From Verrucomicrobiaceae bacterium (lineage in GTDB: Bacteria > Verrucomicrobiota > Verrucomicrobiia > Verrucomicrobiales > Verrucomicrobiaceae), in NCBI GenBank assembly GCA_024232965.1, contig JACKQF010000003.1:744001-808000 (forward strand): a stretch of DNA of 64,000 nucleotides, read 5' to 3'. A program made the translations under genes and the position numbers. Of the stretch, positions 36,117 to 44,550 are shown piece by piece. Under the pieces are notes generated by a model. It was not told where the DNA came from. It made no database searches and was given only the letters and a program-made list of their open reading frames with translations. The number at the start of each line of letters is the position of its first letter. The stretch's first letter is position 1.

Positions 36117-36980
36117 ATGACCTCTAAATCCATCCTCAACACCCTGCGCACCGGTATTTTGGCCCTGGTGCTTTTCGGAAACCCGATCTTCATCGCAAGC
36201 AGCTTCGCACAGGAGCCTGCCCCCGCCGCAGCGGCTGGCGAGGCCGGTGCCGAGACACCCAAAGCTCCAGAAGCCCACACCCTTTGGCACCGCATCAAAG
36301 AAGGTGGTTGGGTTATGTTCCCGATTGGCGCCTGCTCCGTAGCGCTGATTTGGCTGACCGTTGATCTCTGGATGCGTTGTAGTGCCAAGAAACTGGCTCC
36401 TCCAGCACAGGTCGCTCAGGTCCAGGACCTTTTCCGCGCTGGCGACTACGTTGGTGCCTACCAGTTCTGCAAGAACAACCCATCTGCTTTTGGAGACGTT
36501 ACCCGAGTTACGCTCAGTTACGTCGGGGAAGGGCATGAGGCTACAGAGAACGCTCTCTTTGCAGAGCTTAATAAGGCCAACGCTGTTATCTCCACCCGCA
36601 TCAACTACCTCTCCGTTATCGGGGTTTGTACGCCGATGATCGGTCTGACCGGCACCGTGACCGGGATGATGAGCGCCTTCGCCACCTTGGGGACAAGCGG
36701 CGTGGGCGATCCTTCGAAACTTTCCGCAGCTATCGGTGAGGTGCTTGTCGCCACGGCGTCCGGTCTCTTCATTGCTGTGCCGGCCTTCATGTTCTTCTAC
36801 TTCTTGAAGAACCGTCTCCAAGCCTCTATGCACGTCGTTCAGGAAGTCCTTCAGTCCCTGTTCCGCAAGATGCCTTATGAGCACCTCAAAGACGCGCACG
36901 TAGGCGAAGAAGAGTTCTTCGCCGCTGTCCCGAACTGGGTGGCTGGCGGCGGCGAGACGATGGTGGCTCATCCCGCATAG
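36117..36980 (+). CDS. MotA/TolQ/ExbB proton channel family protein
   Basis: 287 residues. An N-terminal hydrophobic segment (about 12-31) and an Ala-rich acidic linker come before the TolQ/ExbB core: GGWVMFPIGACSVALIWLTV (TM), ISTRINYLSVIGVCTPMIGL followed by TGTVTGMMSAFATLG (TM with the conserved Gly/Thr of the proton path), and LSAAIGEVLVATASGLFIAV (third TM). The N-terminal extension is longer than in E. coli TolQ (230 aa). This subunit forms the inner-membrane pentamer that converts proton motive force into motion. It is third in the operon, followed by two ExbD genes after a 108-bp gap that holds a hairpin. Confidence 0.93.
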   Translation: MTSKSILNTLRTGILALVLFGNPIFIASSFAQEPAPAAAAGEAGAETPKAPEAHTLWHRIKEGGWVMFPIGACSVALIWLTVDLWMRCSAKKLAPPAQVAQVQDLFRAGDYVGAYQFCKNNPSAFGDVTRVTLSYVGEGHEATENALFAELNKANAVISTRINYLSVIGVCTPMIGLTGTVTGMMSAFATLGTSGVGDPSKLSAAIGEVLVATASGLFIAVPAFMFFYFLKNRLQASMHVVQEVLQSLFRKMPYEHLKDAHVGEEEFFAAVPNWVAGGGETMVAHPA

Positions 36981-37006
36981 CATCGGTTTCATTCATTTCA
37001 CTCCTA

Positions 37007-37041
37007 CCCGCCAGTTGACCTCAATGGAGTCGGCTGGCGGG
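37007..37041 (+). promoter_or_regulatory. Hairpin between the TolQ and first ExbD genes
   Basis: CCCGCCAG (37007-37014) is the perfect complement of CTGGCGGG (37034-37041), 19-nt loop. No T-tract follows immediately, so it is not a clean intrinsic terminator. It may act as a partial terminator, RNA processing site or mRNA stabiliser that tunes the ratio of TolQ to ExbD subunits. Confidence 0.45.
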
Positions 37042-37088
37042 GGCAGGGGAGAGTCTCATTTCTTCAACCCTTATCCTTTTCTAACACT

Positions 37089-37529
37089 ATGGGCGGCGGC
37101 GGCGGTAATATGGAGAGCGGCGAGCCGGAGTTTCAAATTGCTCCGATGATTGATGTGTTGCTCGTTCTGCTCATTTTCTTCATGAGCATCACAACAACTC
37201 AGGTCGCGAAAGTTGACAAGGACATTAAGCTGCCTGTGGCGGCTGATGCCAAAAAGAAGGAGGACAAGAACGCCATGTTCGAGGCCGCCCTGAACGTTCG
37301 TTGGATCGCCCAAAAGCAGGAATCCAAGATCAAACTCGACAACATCGATAAGAGTCCAGAAGAACTGATCGAGATCCTTCGGCAACGAAAGGAGAACAAC
37401 CCGACCTATCGGGTGATTATTCGTGGCGACAAGCTTGTGCCAGCAACCGAGATTCAGAAAGTCATGACCATGATTGGTCAGGCTGGCATCGATGACATTT
37501 CGTTCTCGGCGCTCAACAACGACAACTAA
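37089..37529 (+). CDS. ExbD/TolR family protein (first copy)
   Basis: 146 residues. A Gly-rich N-terminus (MGGGGGNMESG) leads into EFQIAPMIDVLLVLLIFFMS, the single TM helix with the essential Asp of the ExbD/TolR proton path, then a periplasmic domain ending in TYRVIIRGDKLVPATEIQKV followed by MTMIGQAGIDDIS, the typical ExbD fold. It would pair with the TolQ/ExbB channel upstream. A second ExbD follows after 9 bp. A very basic-acidic stretch (ADAKKKEDKN) follows the TM. The assignment to Tol, Exb or gliding-type systems cannot be made from this protein alone. Confidence 0.93.
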   Translation: MGGGGGNMESGEPEFQIAPMIDVLLVLLIFFMSITTTQVAKVDKDIKLPVAADAKKKEDKNAMFEAALNVRWIAQKQESKIKLDNIDKSPEELIEILRQRKENNPTYRVIIRGDKLVPATEIQKVMTMIGQAGIDDISFSALNNDN

Positions 37530-37538
37530 TTTATTTTT

Positions 37539-38009
37539 ATGTCAGAAGGCGGCAATCATTCCAGAGGCGTCGAAATCGAAACCGTCAACGCGGGCTTCCA
37601 GATCGCTCCGATGATCGACGTGGTGTTCGTGATCATGCTTTTCTTCATGGTCATGGCTGGTGCTGTTAAGGTGGAGCGCGAACTTAAAACTCAACTTCCT
37701 GGAATTGGAACGCCAGCTAATAGCGACGAGCAGCAGCCCGACGAAATCACCGTCACGGTTGAAGAATCTGGTGCGGTGACTCTCAACGAAGAGGAATTTG
37801 ATTCACCAGACAAAAAGAGTCTTCCCGACTTCACTGCCAATCTCATGCGCTTGAAGCAAGAGGCCGACTCCCGTGGCGCCAAGGTGCTAGTAACCATCCA
37901 GGCGGAGGAACAGGCGCTCTACGAACGGATCATTGACGTTCTAAATGCCATGGCCAAAGCCCGCATCAGCAACGTTACCTTCACCGTCGGCACCGACGAA
38001 GGGTTCTAA
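37539..38009 (+). CDS. ExbD/TolR family protein (second copy)
   Basis: 156 residues. The core GFQIAPMIDVVFVIMLFFMV contains the TM helix and proton-path Asp; the first copy has the same FQIAPMIDV block. The periplasmic part (GIGTPANSDEQQPDEITVTV ... RIIDVLNAMAKARISNVTF) is more acidic than the first copy, so the two are diverged paralogues rather than a recent duplication. Two ExbD genes behind one TolQ gene suggest a hetero-dimeric ExbD in the channel. It is the last gene of the operon; a ~340-bp intergenic region with repeats follows. Confidence 0.93.
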   Translation: MSEGGNHSRGVEIETVNAGFQIAPMIDVVFVIMLFFMVMAGAVKVERELKTQLPGIGTPANSDEQQPDEITVTVEESGAVTLNEEEFDSPDKKSLPDFTANLMRLKQEADSRGAKVLVTIQAEEQALYERIIDVLNAMAKARISNVTFTVGTDEGF

Positions 38010-38353
38010 TTCAGCTGTTCTATAGCCGGGCTCTGGGAGCTCGGTGTGTTAGCAAATGTGCCGCCATACGACGCAGTAGCATTCGCCAGAATGCCGCCCG
38101 AGTGAGGCTCAGTCCTCGATTGGCGTGCTCTGTAGCTGGGTTCTGTGACCCCGGCGCGCTTGGGGCGCGAGGGAGTATGCTGATTCATTCGCGGGCCAGT
38201 GACGAGCGGCCTCACAGGGGTCACCTACAGACAGCCCGGCTACTCATCATGCAAGTGGAGTTGCATGGATCTTTCTGTGGGAAGTCCCCACGCCGCTCCT
38301 CGCATCAAAACCGGGCTCGACGCGGGAGGGCGGTTCTGCTTGGATAGTGCACC
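38010..38353. repeat. Intergenic region with imperfect inverted repeat units
   Basis: No plausible gene in these 344 bp. Three related blocks are visible: TATAGCCGGGCTCTGGGAGC (from 38021), CTGTAGCTGGGTTCTGTGAC plus CCCGGC (38130-38155), and an inverted one at 38216-38245 that reads GAGTAGCCGGGCTGTCTG on the minus strand and then GTGACCCCT. The shared core is GTAGCyGGG followed by TGACCCC, also seen near 1000. They look like members of a REP-like palindromic family distinct from the one at 57.4-58.5 kb. The promoter of the downstream transporter gene should lie at the right-hand end but no convincing hexamers were picked. Confidence 0.5.
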
Positions 38354-39643
38354 ATGAATTCCGACTCCCAGTCATCCGCTTCGATCCGGAAGGTCGTGCT
38401 TGCCAGCTTTATCGGCACAACCATCGAGTGGTACGACTTCTTCCTTTATGGTACGGCCTCTGCCTTGGTCTTCGGGAAACTCTTCTTCCCTGATGCTGAC
38501 AAAATCGCGGGGACCATGCTCGCCTACGGCACATTTCTCGTCGGATTCGTCGCCCGTCCGATTGGTGGGATCGTGTTTGGCCACTTCGGTGACCGCATTG
38601 GGCGGAAATCCATGCTGGTGACGACCCTGATGATGATGGGGGTGGCGACCTTTCTGATCGGAGTACTCCCCACGCATGCCGCCATCGGATCTGCTGCGCC
38701 TGTTTTGCTGGTGCTGCTGCGATTTGTTCAAGGATTTGGTGTCGGTGGTGAATGGGGTGGAGCGGTCCTCATGGCTGTGGAGCATGACCACGGGCATCGG
38801 CGCGGGTTTCATGCCAGTTGGGTGCAGGCTGGTGTCCCGGTGGGGCTTCTTTTAGCGACCGGAGTGTTTGCAATCTTTACCAGTTTTGGTGACGAGGCTC
38901 TTTTTTCCTGGGGGTGGCGTGTGCCGTTTTTGATGGGTGGGCTTTTGCTTGGTGTGGGGTTGTTTGTGCGGTTGCACCTGCTGGAAAGTCCCGTTTTTGA
39001 GGAGATGAAAGCCCAGCGTTTGCATATCCCGCAGCCACCTCCGATCGTGGAGGTCTTGCGCACACATGGGCGCGAGGTGCTATTGGCGATGGGCGCTCGG
39101 TTTGCTGAAAATGCTTTTTTCTACATCTTCACCATTCAAATCCTGAGCTACGGCAGCGACTACCTCGGTCTGGGCAAGCAGGTTTTTCTCAATGCGGTTT
39201 TGGTCGCTTCTGCGGTGCAGTTGGCGGCGATTCCGCTGTTCGGGGCGTTGTCAGATCGCGTGGGGCGCCGACCTGTCTATTTGGCGGGTGCGATCTCGCT
39301 GGCCCTGTTTGCGATGCCGTTTTTTTGGATGTTGGGAACTCGGAATCCCTGGTGGATCGGGGCTGCGGTCGTTTTGGGGTTGATTGGTCATGCCGCCATG
39401 TATGGGCCTCAGGCGGCATTCTTTTCGGAGCTGTTTGGCACCAGTGTCCGCTACAGCGGTGCCTCGCTCGGGTATCAACTGGCCTCGCCTCTTGCGGGTG
39501 GACTGGCACCGTTGATCGCTACGGAGTTGCTGCGCCGTAGCGGGGGCAATCCATTGCCGGTGGCTCTGTACTTGATCGTCATGGCCGCGATTACTGTGGT
39601 CTGTGTGTATCTGGCAAAAGAAACGCACCGCACCAAGCTGTGA
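38354..39643 (+). CDS. MFS transporter, metabolite:H+ symporter (MHS) type
   Basis: 429 residues, twelve predicted TM helices. The opening SFIGTTIEWYDFFLYGTASA followed by LVFGKLFFP is the signature of the MHS subfamily (ProP, KgtP, ShiA and relatives), and GHFGDRIGRKSMLV is the MFS loop 2-3 motif, repeated in weaker form as GALSDRVGRRPVYLAGAI. It would import a small organic acid or osmolyte with protons across the inner membrane; the substrate cannot be told. It stands alone and converges with the DUF1549/DUF1553 gene, 14 bp apart. Confidence 0.92.
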   Translation: MNSDSQSSASIRKVVLASFIGTTIEWYDFFLYGTASALVFGKLFFPDADKIAGTMLAYGTFLVGFVARPIGGIVFGHFGDRIGRKSMLVTTLMMMGVATFLIGVLPTHAAIGSAAPVLLVLLRFVQGFGVGGEWGGAVLMAVEHDHGHRRGFHASWVQAGVPVGLLLATGVFAIFTSFGDEALFSWGWRVPFLMGGLLLGVGLFVRLHLLESPVFEEMKAQRLHIPQPPPIVEVLRTHGREVLLAMGARFAENAFFYIFTIQILSYGSDYLGLGKQVFLNAVLVASAVQLAAIPLFGALSDRVGRRPVYLAGAISLALFAMPFFWMLGTRNPWWIGAAVVLGLIGHAAMYGPQAAFFSELFGTSVRYSGASLGYQLASPLAGGLAPLIATELLRRSGGNPLPVALYLIVMAAITVVCVYLAKETHRTKL

Positions 39644-39657
39644 GGCCTGGGACTAGC

Positions 39658-42474
39658 TCAGTAGAGATACGCAAACTCGTTTGAGTTCAGAAGCGCGAGG
39701 CAGATGTCAGCCAGCGCGCGAGTCTTGGCATCGACGTCTGACGGTTTCATGTCGGGGATAAAATCGGCATAGGCGGGGAGGCGCTCTTCAAAGACAAAAT
39801 TCTCTCCTGTATTCTCCTCCACGGCCTCGCGTTTCACTGTGAGTGCTGGTTTGGCGGGAGTAAAATTGATTTTAGCCTGCTCGGTCTCCATGTCCTTCCA
39901 GTGTCGATTGCACATTGCCTTCTCTTCGCGGGAAGGCATTCGGCCGAATAGCAGTTCAAAGACGCGTGCGATGACATCAGATGGCTCTTCCTTCAAGGCC
40001 CGGTCCGCAAGTGCAAGGGCTCGGTCGTAGCTATTCTGGCCGTTGAAGAGACTAAAAACCTGGGGTGTCACGGTGGATACATCACGAGCTTCGCAAGAAA
40101 AATCGGGAGCAGGTTCGTTGAAGACCTCCATGAATGGATCCCGCAGTCCGCGAATTTTCAGAGCATAGAGACTGCGACGATGGCGTTGCTCAGGTAGCGC
40201 GTTGGGCACCCATGCTGCGGCAAAGGTGCCCATCACTTGACGCGGTTGCATGGCGACTTCGATGTTGATCTCCGGGCGGTTGGGGATGCCGCCAAGTGTC
40301 GGATTCAGTTCGCCTGAGATGCTCAGCATCGCATCCCGCATCTCCTCTGCCATAAGCCGACGCGGCTTGAATGCGGCGTAGGTCTTTTCGAGATCTTCGC
40401 GGCTCAATTCGTTTTTTGGCATTTGGATTTCTGCACTCCGCCGATAGGCGGCGCTCATCATGATGGTTCGATGCATCTCTTTGATGCTCCAGTTTTTTTC
40501 CACCAGGGTCGCGGCCAGCCAGTCGAGCAATTCCGGGTGTGTAGGTCTTTTGCCGGTGCTTCCAAAGTTGTTGGGATTGCCTGCGATCGCCTGCCCAAAG
40601 TGCCAGAGCCACAAGCGGTTCACAATGGAGCGGGTGGTCAAGGGATTGTCTGGGCTTGCGATCCAGCTCGCCAAGGCGGCGCGACGTCCTTCGATGGCAT
40701 CGGGAAACTCCGTGCTGCTGAGAACGGACAGTGCGCTGGGCTTGACCGGTTTTGTTGGTGCAAAAGGATCACCACCACCGAGGATGGCAGTTTGCTCAAG
40801 TTCACCGTTTTTCATGCGATCCTGAGGCATTCGGATCGGTTGGTACACGCTGATCATGTCTGGCGTCCTTCCGTCATAGACACTGAAGGCGAAGGGTTCG
40901 TAGCGTTCCATTTCCCATTTCAAGCGTTCCAGCCCTTTGCGTGCAACGCGCTCCATGCCGTAGTCGTCCGGTTCGAAACCGACGGCCTTCGGCGGAATCT
41001 GATCTTGTGGTACACCTTGCTTGATGAGGATGCTTCGGGCGGATCCAAACTTGTCGGTATAGTCACGGCGTTGCTTCTTGGCCCCTCCTCTTGCGCCCTG
41101 CTCAACCGCAAGGTTCCACTGCATGGGATCGATCTTTTTCTCCGCGAGCCACTTCTGGGCGTTGGCGAGGAGCTTTTCATCCAGCTTTGCGAGTGTGCTG
41201 AGGTGTTCGCTACGCCGAACTTCCAGATATTTCTTCTCTTCGAATCCTGCTGTGTTTTCTTCCTTCAAAAACGCGGCGGGACGCTCGGCCAGTTGGGTCG
41301 TGGCAAAGCAGGCCTGCATCGAATAGTAGTCGTGCGTTGGGATCGGATCGAATTTGTGATCGTGACAACGAGCGCACTGCAGCGAGTGGGCGAGAAAGGT
41401 TTCGCCCACGCTGTTTGTCACATCATCGAGGAATCGTTGTCTTGCGATCTTTGCCACCTCCATTCCTGTGAGTTCCCAAGGGCCCATGCGCAGGAATCCC
41501 GTCGCGATCAATGCCTCGGGATTATTGGGGTGTAGCTCGTCGCCTGCGATTTGTTCTTTGACGAACTGGTCGTACGGTTTGTCTGCGTTGAAGCTACGCA
41601 CCACATAGTCGCGATACCGCCAGGCATTGCCGCGCTCGTAGTCATTGGCAAATCCGCTGCTGTCGGCATAACGAACGACGTCCAACCAGTGGCGCGCCAT
41701 ACGTTCGCCATAGTGAGGGGAATCGAGCAAACCGTCGATAAGTGCCGCTGTGGCTACATCTGCATTGTTCGCAAAGGCAGTCTCAAAAGCAGTGATCTCC
41801 TCTGGCGTTGGGGGTAGTCCTGTCAGATCAAAAGTCGCGCGGCGGATGAAGGTGCGGGCATCGGTTGCGCCTGCTGGTTTGAGGCCTTCCGGCATCCGCA
41901 ACGCAATGAGGGCATCAATCGGGCTTTCGCCGTTCTTGGCAGAGATTGCGGGCTTCTTAACGGGTTGATATCCCCACAAGCCCTCGGACTTATAGCGTCG
42001 GTTCGCCCACTCAGGGGACAGCGCGCCAGTGGTCTTCACGATCACGCCATCCTCAGCGCTCCACTTGGCTTCATTGGCCTTGGCGATTGCTTTGCGTTGT
42101 CCTTCATCTGGCCATGCCGCACCACCAGCGATCCATGCCCGAATCCAATCCAACTGTTCCGCATAAAGTTTGTCAGCTTCCTTGGGTGGCATTGCGTCCC
42201 AGTCCTCATGCTGTCGCGTCGTTGCGAGGTACAGAGGACTTTGCTCGGGCTTCCCAGGGATGATTGCTGCCATTTCACTCTCGCCACCTTTGGTCGCCGT
42301 GGCCGGGGTGCGCATGTCATAGTCGCCCTTGATTTTTCCTGGGTCATTGCCGTGACAGGCCAAGCACTTTTCTTGGAACAGTGGCCAGATGCGTCGGACA
42401 AATAGCTCCCCGGAGTTCTCGGCATGAAGCGAGAAACCGATCAGACAGAAGAGCAATGTGTAGAGGGGTTTCAT
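39658..42474 (-). CDS. Secreted cytochrome c / DUF1549 / DUF1553 protein (PSCyt1-PSD1)
   Basis: 938 residues. After a signal peptide (about 1-18) comes a planctomycete-type cytochrome c domain with haem motif EKCLACHGNDPGKIKGDYD (Cys37, Cys40, His41) and AMPP; then DUF1549 (TFIRRATFDLTGLPPTPEEI, about 208-227, and MARHWLDVVRYADSSGF); then C-terminal DUF1553 (NPLTTRSIVNRLWLWHFGQA; GKRPTHPELLDWLA; MMSAAYRRS). This architecture is characteristic of Planctomycetes and Verrucomicrobia. The family is abundant in polysaccharide-utilising strains but its reaction is unknown. The DUF1501 partner that usually follows in the same operon is missing: the next gene downstream is the convergent MFS transporter. 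Confidence 0.93.
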   Translation of the reverse strand: MKPLYTLLFCLIGFSLHAENSGELFVRRIWPLFQEKCLACHGNDPGKIKGDYDMRTPATATKGGESEMAAIIPGKPEQSPLYLATTRQHEDWDAMPPKEADKLYAEQLDWIRAWIAGGAAWPDEGQRKAIAKANEAKWSAEDGVIVKTTGALSPEWANRRYKSEGLWGYQPVKKPAISAKNGESPIDALIALRMPEGLKPAGATDARTFIRRATFDLTGLPPTPEEITAFETAFANNADVATAALIDGLLDSPHYGERMARHWLDVVRYADSSGFANDYERGNAWRYRDYVVRSFNADKPYDQFVKEQIAGDELHPNNPEALIATGFLRMGPWELTGMEVAKIARQRFLDDVTNSVGETFLAHSLQCARCHDHKFDPIPTHDYYSMQACFATTQLAERPAAFLKEENTAGFEEKKYLEVRRSEHLSTLAKLDEKLLANAQKWLAEKKIDPMQWNLAVEQGARGGAKKQRRDYTDKFGSARSILIKQGVPQDQIPPKAVGFEPDDYGMERVARKGLERLKWEMERYEPFAFSVYDGRTPDMISVYQPIRMPQDRMKNGELEQTAILGGGDPFAPTKPVKPSALSVLSSTEFPDAIEGRRAALASWIASPDNPLTTRSIVNRLWLWHFGQAIAGNPNNFGSTGKRPTHPELLDWLAATLVEKNWSIKEMHRTIMMSAAYRRSAEIQMPKNELSREDLEKTYAAFKPRRLMAEEMRDAMLSISGELNPTLGGIPNRPEINIEVAMQPRQVMGTFAAAWVPNALPEQRHRRSLYALKIRGLRDPFMEVFNEPAPDFSCEARDVSTVTPQVFSLFNGQNSYDRALALADRALKEEPSDVIARVFELLFGRMPSREEKAMCNRHWKDMETEQAKINFTPAKPALTVKREAVEENTGENFVFEERLPAYADFIPDMKPSDVDAKTRALADICLALLNSNEFAYLY

Positions 42475-42604
42475 GGGACAAAGAGAGAACGTTGAGAAAG
42501 CGGGTTCATTTCTATCCCATTGATTCTCAATTCCGTGCCAAGAAACTTTCGCGTTCGACGGGTGTAACTTGTCATCGATGGCGGACCCTGCTTAACATCT
42601 ATCC

Positions 42605-43564
42605 ATGAAAAGATCCTCCTTCCGACTTGATATCGTCGTCGCACTGTTTTCGTTCTGTGGCGGAATTCAGGCACAAGAGAAGTGGGCGCCGGGGGTGTCG
42701 GTTCAGCGATTCATCCAGATCCCTGCCGACGCGCCTCGATCGAAAGCCGATACAAAAGCTCCTGAAGGCGTGCTGGCCCACGAGAATCTTGTTTTCGGAA
42801 AGGGCGGAGGTCGGGACCTGAAGCTGGACCTCTACATTCCTGCTGGCGCAGGGCTGCACCCAGCCGTGATGGTGGTGCATGGCGGCGGTTGGACCGGTGG
42901 CACCAAGGAGTCCTTTCGCCCCTTTGCTCAACAACTCGCAGCGCGCGGCTTCGTGACCGCCACGATTGAGTATCGTCTGGCGAAAGAGTCAAAGTTCCCC
43001 GGCGCAGTGGAAGACTGCAAGGCAGCAGTGCGCTGGCTGCGGGCAAACGCAGGGACCTACCACATCGATCCGACACACATTGGCGCAGTGGGAGGATCCG
43101 CTGGCGGCCATCTCGTTGGCATGCTGGCTACGACTGCGGATCCGGCGCAGTTTGAAGGCAGCGGTGGCAATGCCGAACAAAGCAGCGCGCTTCAGGCAGC
43201 AGTGCTGATGGGGGCAGGGGTGGATCAGGCAACTCGCGCCCAAGAGACGCCCAAACCCATCCAGAACCAGGTCATCTTTTTTGGAGGTGCCTTTGCGGAA
43301 AAGCAATCCGTCTATGTCGCTGCATCACCCATCACCCACGTCAGCCAAAAGACTCCGCCCCTGCTTTTCCTCGAAGGCGAATTCGACACGCCCGGAGCGC
43401 GCTACATCGCTATGCGCAAGAAACTGGATGCTCTCAAGGTCCCGAATCGTCTAGTCATCGTGCAGGGCGGTAAGCATGGTTGCTGGGGCTCCAACCCGTG
43501 GATGATGCCAATGGTCGAGGAAGTTACCACGTTCATGAAAACGCACTTGGCAGCTTCCAAGTGA
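42605..43564 (+). CDS. Secreted alpha/beta hydrolase (HSL/BD-FAE-type esterase), copy 1
   Basis: 319 residues. The signal peptide spans about 1-23. The oxyanion motif MVVHGGGWTGG (HGGGW at 92-96) and nucleophile elbow IGAVGGSAGGHL (Ser165) mark a hormone-sensitive-lipase/carboxylesterase family member. The catalytic Asp is likely in LEGEFDTPG and the His in QGGKHGCWGS. The expected role is removing acyl groups (acetyl or feruloyl) from polysaccharides outside the cytoplasm. It is clearly paralogous to the convergent gene 61 bp away (shared blocks ASPITHV/ASPRHHL, KFPxAxxDCKAAVRxLRANA). The GC-rich neighbourhood gives no clear promoter. Confidence 0.88.
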   Translation: MKRSSFRLDIVVALFSFCGGIQAQEKWAPGVSVQRFIQIPADAPRSKADTKAPEGVLAHENLVFGKGGGRDLKLDLYIPAGAGLHPAVMVVHGGGWTGGTKESFRPFAQQLAARGFVTATIEYRLAKESKFPGAVEDCKAAVRWLRANAGTYHIDPTHIGAVGGSAGGHLVGMLATTADPAQFEGSGGNAEQSSALQAAVLMGAGVDQATRAQETPKPIQNQVIFFGGAFAEKQSVYVAASPITHVSQKTPPLLFLEGEFDTPGARYIAMRKKLDALKVPNRLVIVQGGKHGCWGSNPWMMPMVEEVTTFMKTHLAASK

Positions 43565-43592
43565 CGCGGACACTTCTGCCCGTGCTTTCGAT

Positions 43593-43612
43593 GACAGACA
43601 GGAGTGTCTGTC
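43593..43612. terminator. Hairpin between convergent esterase genes
   Basis: GACAGACA (43593-43600), loop GGAG, TGTCTGTC (43605-43612): a perfect 8-bp stem located between the two stop codons. No long T-tract follows in either direction, so termination efficiency is uncertain. Confidence 0.5.
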
Positions 43613-43625
43613 TCACTCAAGGGTG

Positions 43626-44543
43626 CTAGTTCAAATGCTTCGCGAAGAATGCCGAGCAGGCCTCCACACAGATGTCGAAGGAGAACTGCTTGCCGAGGAA
43701 GGCGTGAGGTGCTTTGGGGATCGTTGTGTAGCCGGTGGGGATGTTGAGTTTTTCGAGGTCGACACGCGTCTCGTCAGCGTGTGTGCTGGGATCATCGAGT
43801 TCACCGGACATGAAGAGCAGCGGCGGGTCGGCTTTGTCCAAATGATGGCGCGGTGAGGCCAGGGCGTAAGTCTGTGGGATCTTCGCCTGCGAATCGCCGA
43901 GGAAGGTGCGGTAAAACGGATCGTCGGCCTTGCTGCTGAGTTCGCCGATGCGTGCTGATTCAAGGTCGCTCTGCGCGCCCATAGCCACACAGGCTTGCAC
44001 GGCGCTGGGCAACTCAGCATTGCCACCGTCGCCTTCGAGTTCGGTTACGCCGCCACTCGTCGCTAGCAAGGCTGCAAGATGACCGCCCGCAGAAAGACCA
44101 GTGACGCCGATGGCATCGCTCTGGATTCCGAATTTCGCAGCGTTCGCGCGGAGGAATCGCACCGCTGCCTTGCAGTCTTGAATCGCTGCGGGGAACTTTG
44201 CCTCGCCGCTTAGACGATAGCTGATCGTGGCGGTGACATAACCTTTGGCCGCCAGCGCCTGTGCTAGATTTGTCATCGAGTTACGGTCGCCTTTGAACCA
44301 ACCACCACCGTGGATGCAGACAATGGCGGGCAGCGGTTGCGCCGCACTCTTTGGACGATAGAGATCGAGCTGCATCTCCCGGTCGCCATACCGAGCGTAA
44401 GTGAGGCCCGATTGGGCGTCCAGGGTTGCGAGCACTTCAGACGGGATCACTGTCGGTTGATCCGCTGCTTTTGTGGCGATGCTTGCCGATGCGATGAGCG
44501 CTACGCAAAGAATGCGAGCGGGAAGGGCGGTGAGTTGCTTCAT
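43626..44543 (-). CDS. Secreted alpha/beta hydrolase (HSL/BD-FAE-type esterase), copy 2
   Basis: 305 residues with a signal peptide (MKQLTALPARILCVALIASA). Motifs: IVCIHGGGWFKGD (HGGGW at 78-82), IGVTGLSAGGHLAALLA (Ser151), MSGELDDPSTHADE (acid) and PKAPHAFLG (His). It is a paralogue of the neighbouring copy 1. It is the fourth gene of the minus-strand operon sigma factor > FecR-LamG > sulfatase > esterase, 7 bp after the sulfatase, so it is probably induced together with it to strip ester groups from the same glycan. ATG 44543 is selected because it begins the signal peptide; longer in-frame starts overlap the sulfatase gene. Confidence 0.88.
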   Translation of the reverse strand: MKQLTALPARILCVALIASASIATKAADQPTVIPSEVLATLDAQSGLTYARYGDREMQLDLYRPKSAAQPLPAIVCIHGGGWFKGDRNSMTNLAQALAAKGYVTATISYRLSGEAKFPAAIQDCKAAVRFLRANAAKFGIQSDAIGVTGLSAGGHLAALLATSGGVTELEGDGGNAELPSAVQACVAMGAQSDLESARIGELSSKADDPFYRTFLGDSQAKIPQTYALASPRHHLDKADPPLLFMSGELDDPSTHADETRVDLEKLNIPTGYTTIPKAPHAFLGKQFSFDICVEACSAFFAKHLN

Positions 44544-44550
44544 GAATGAA

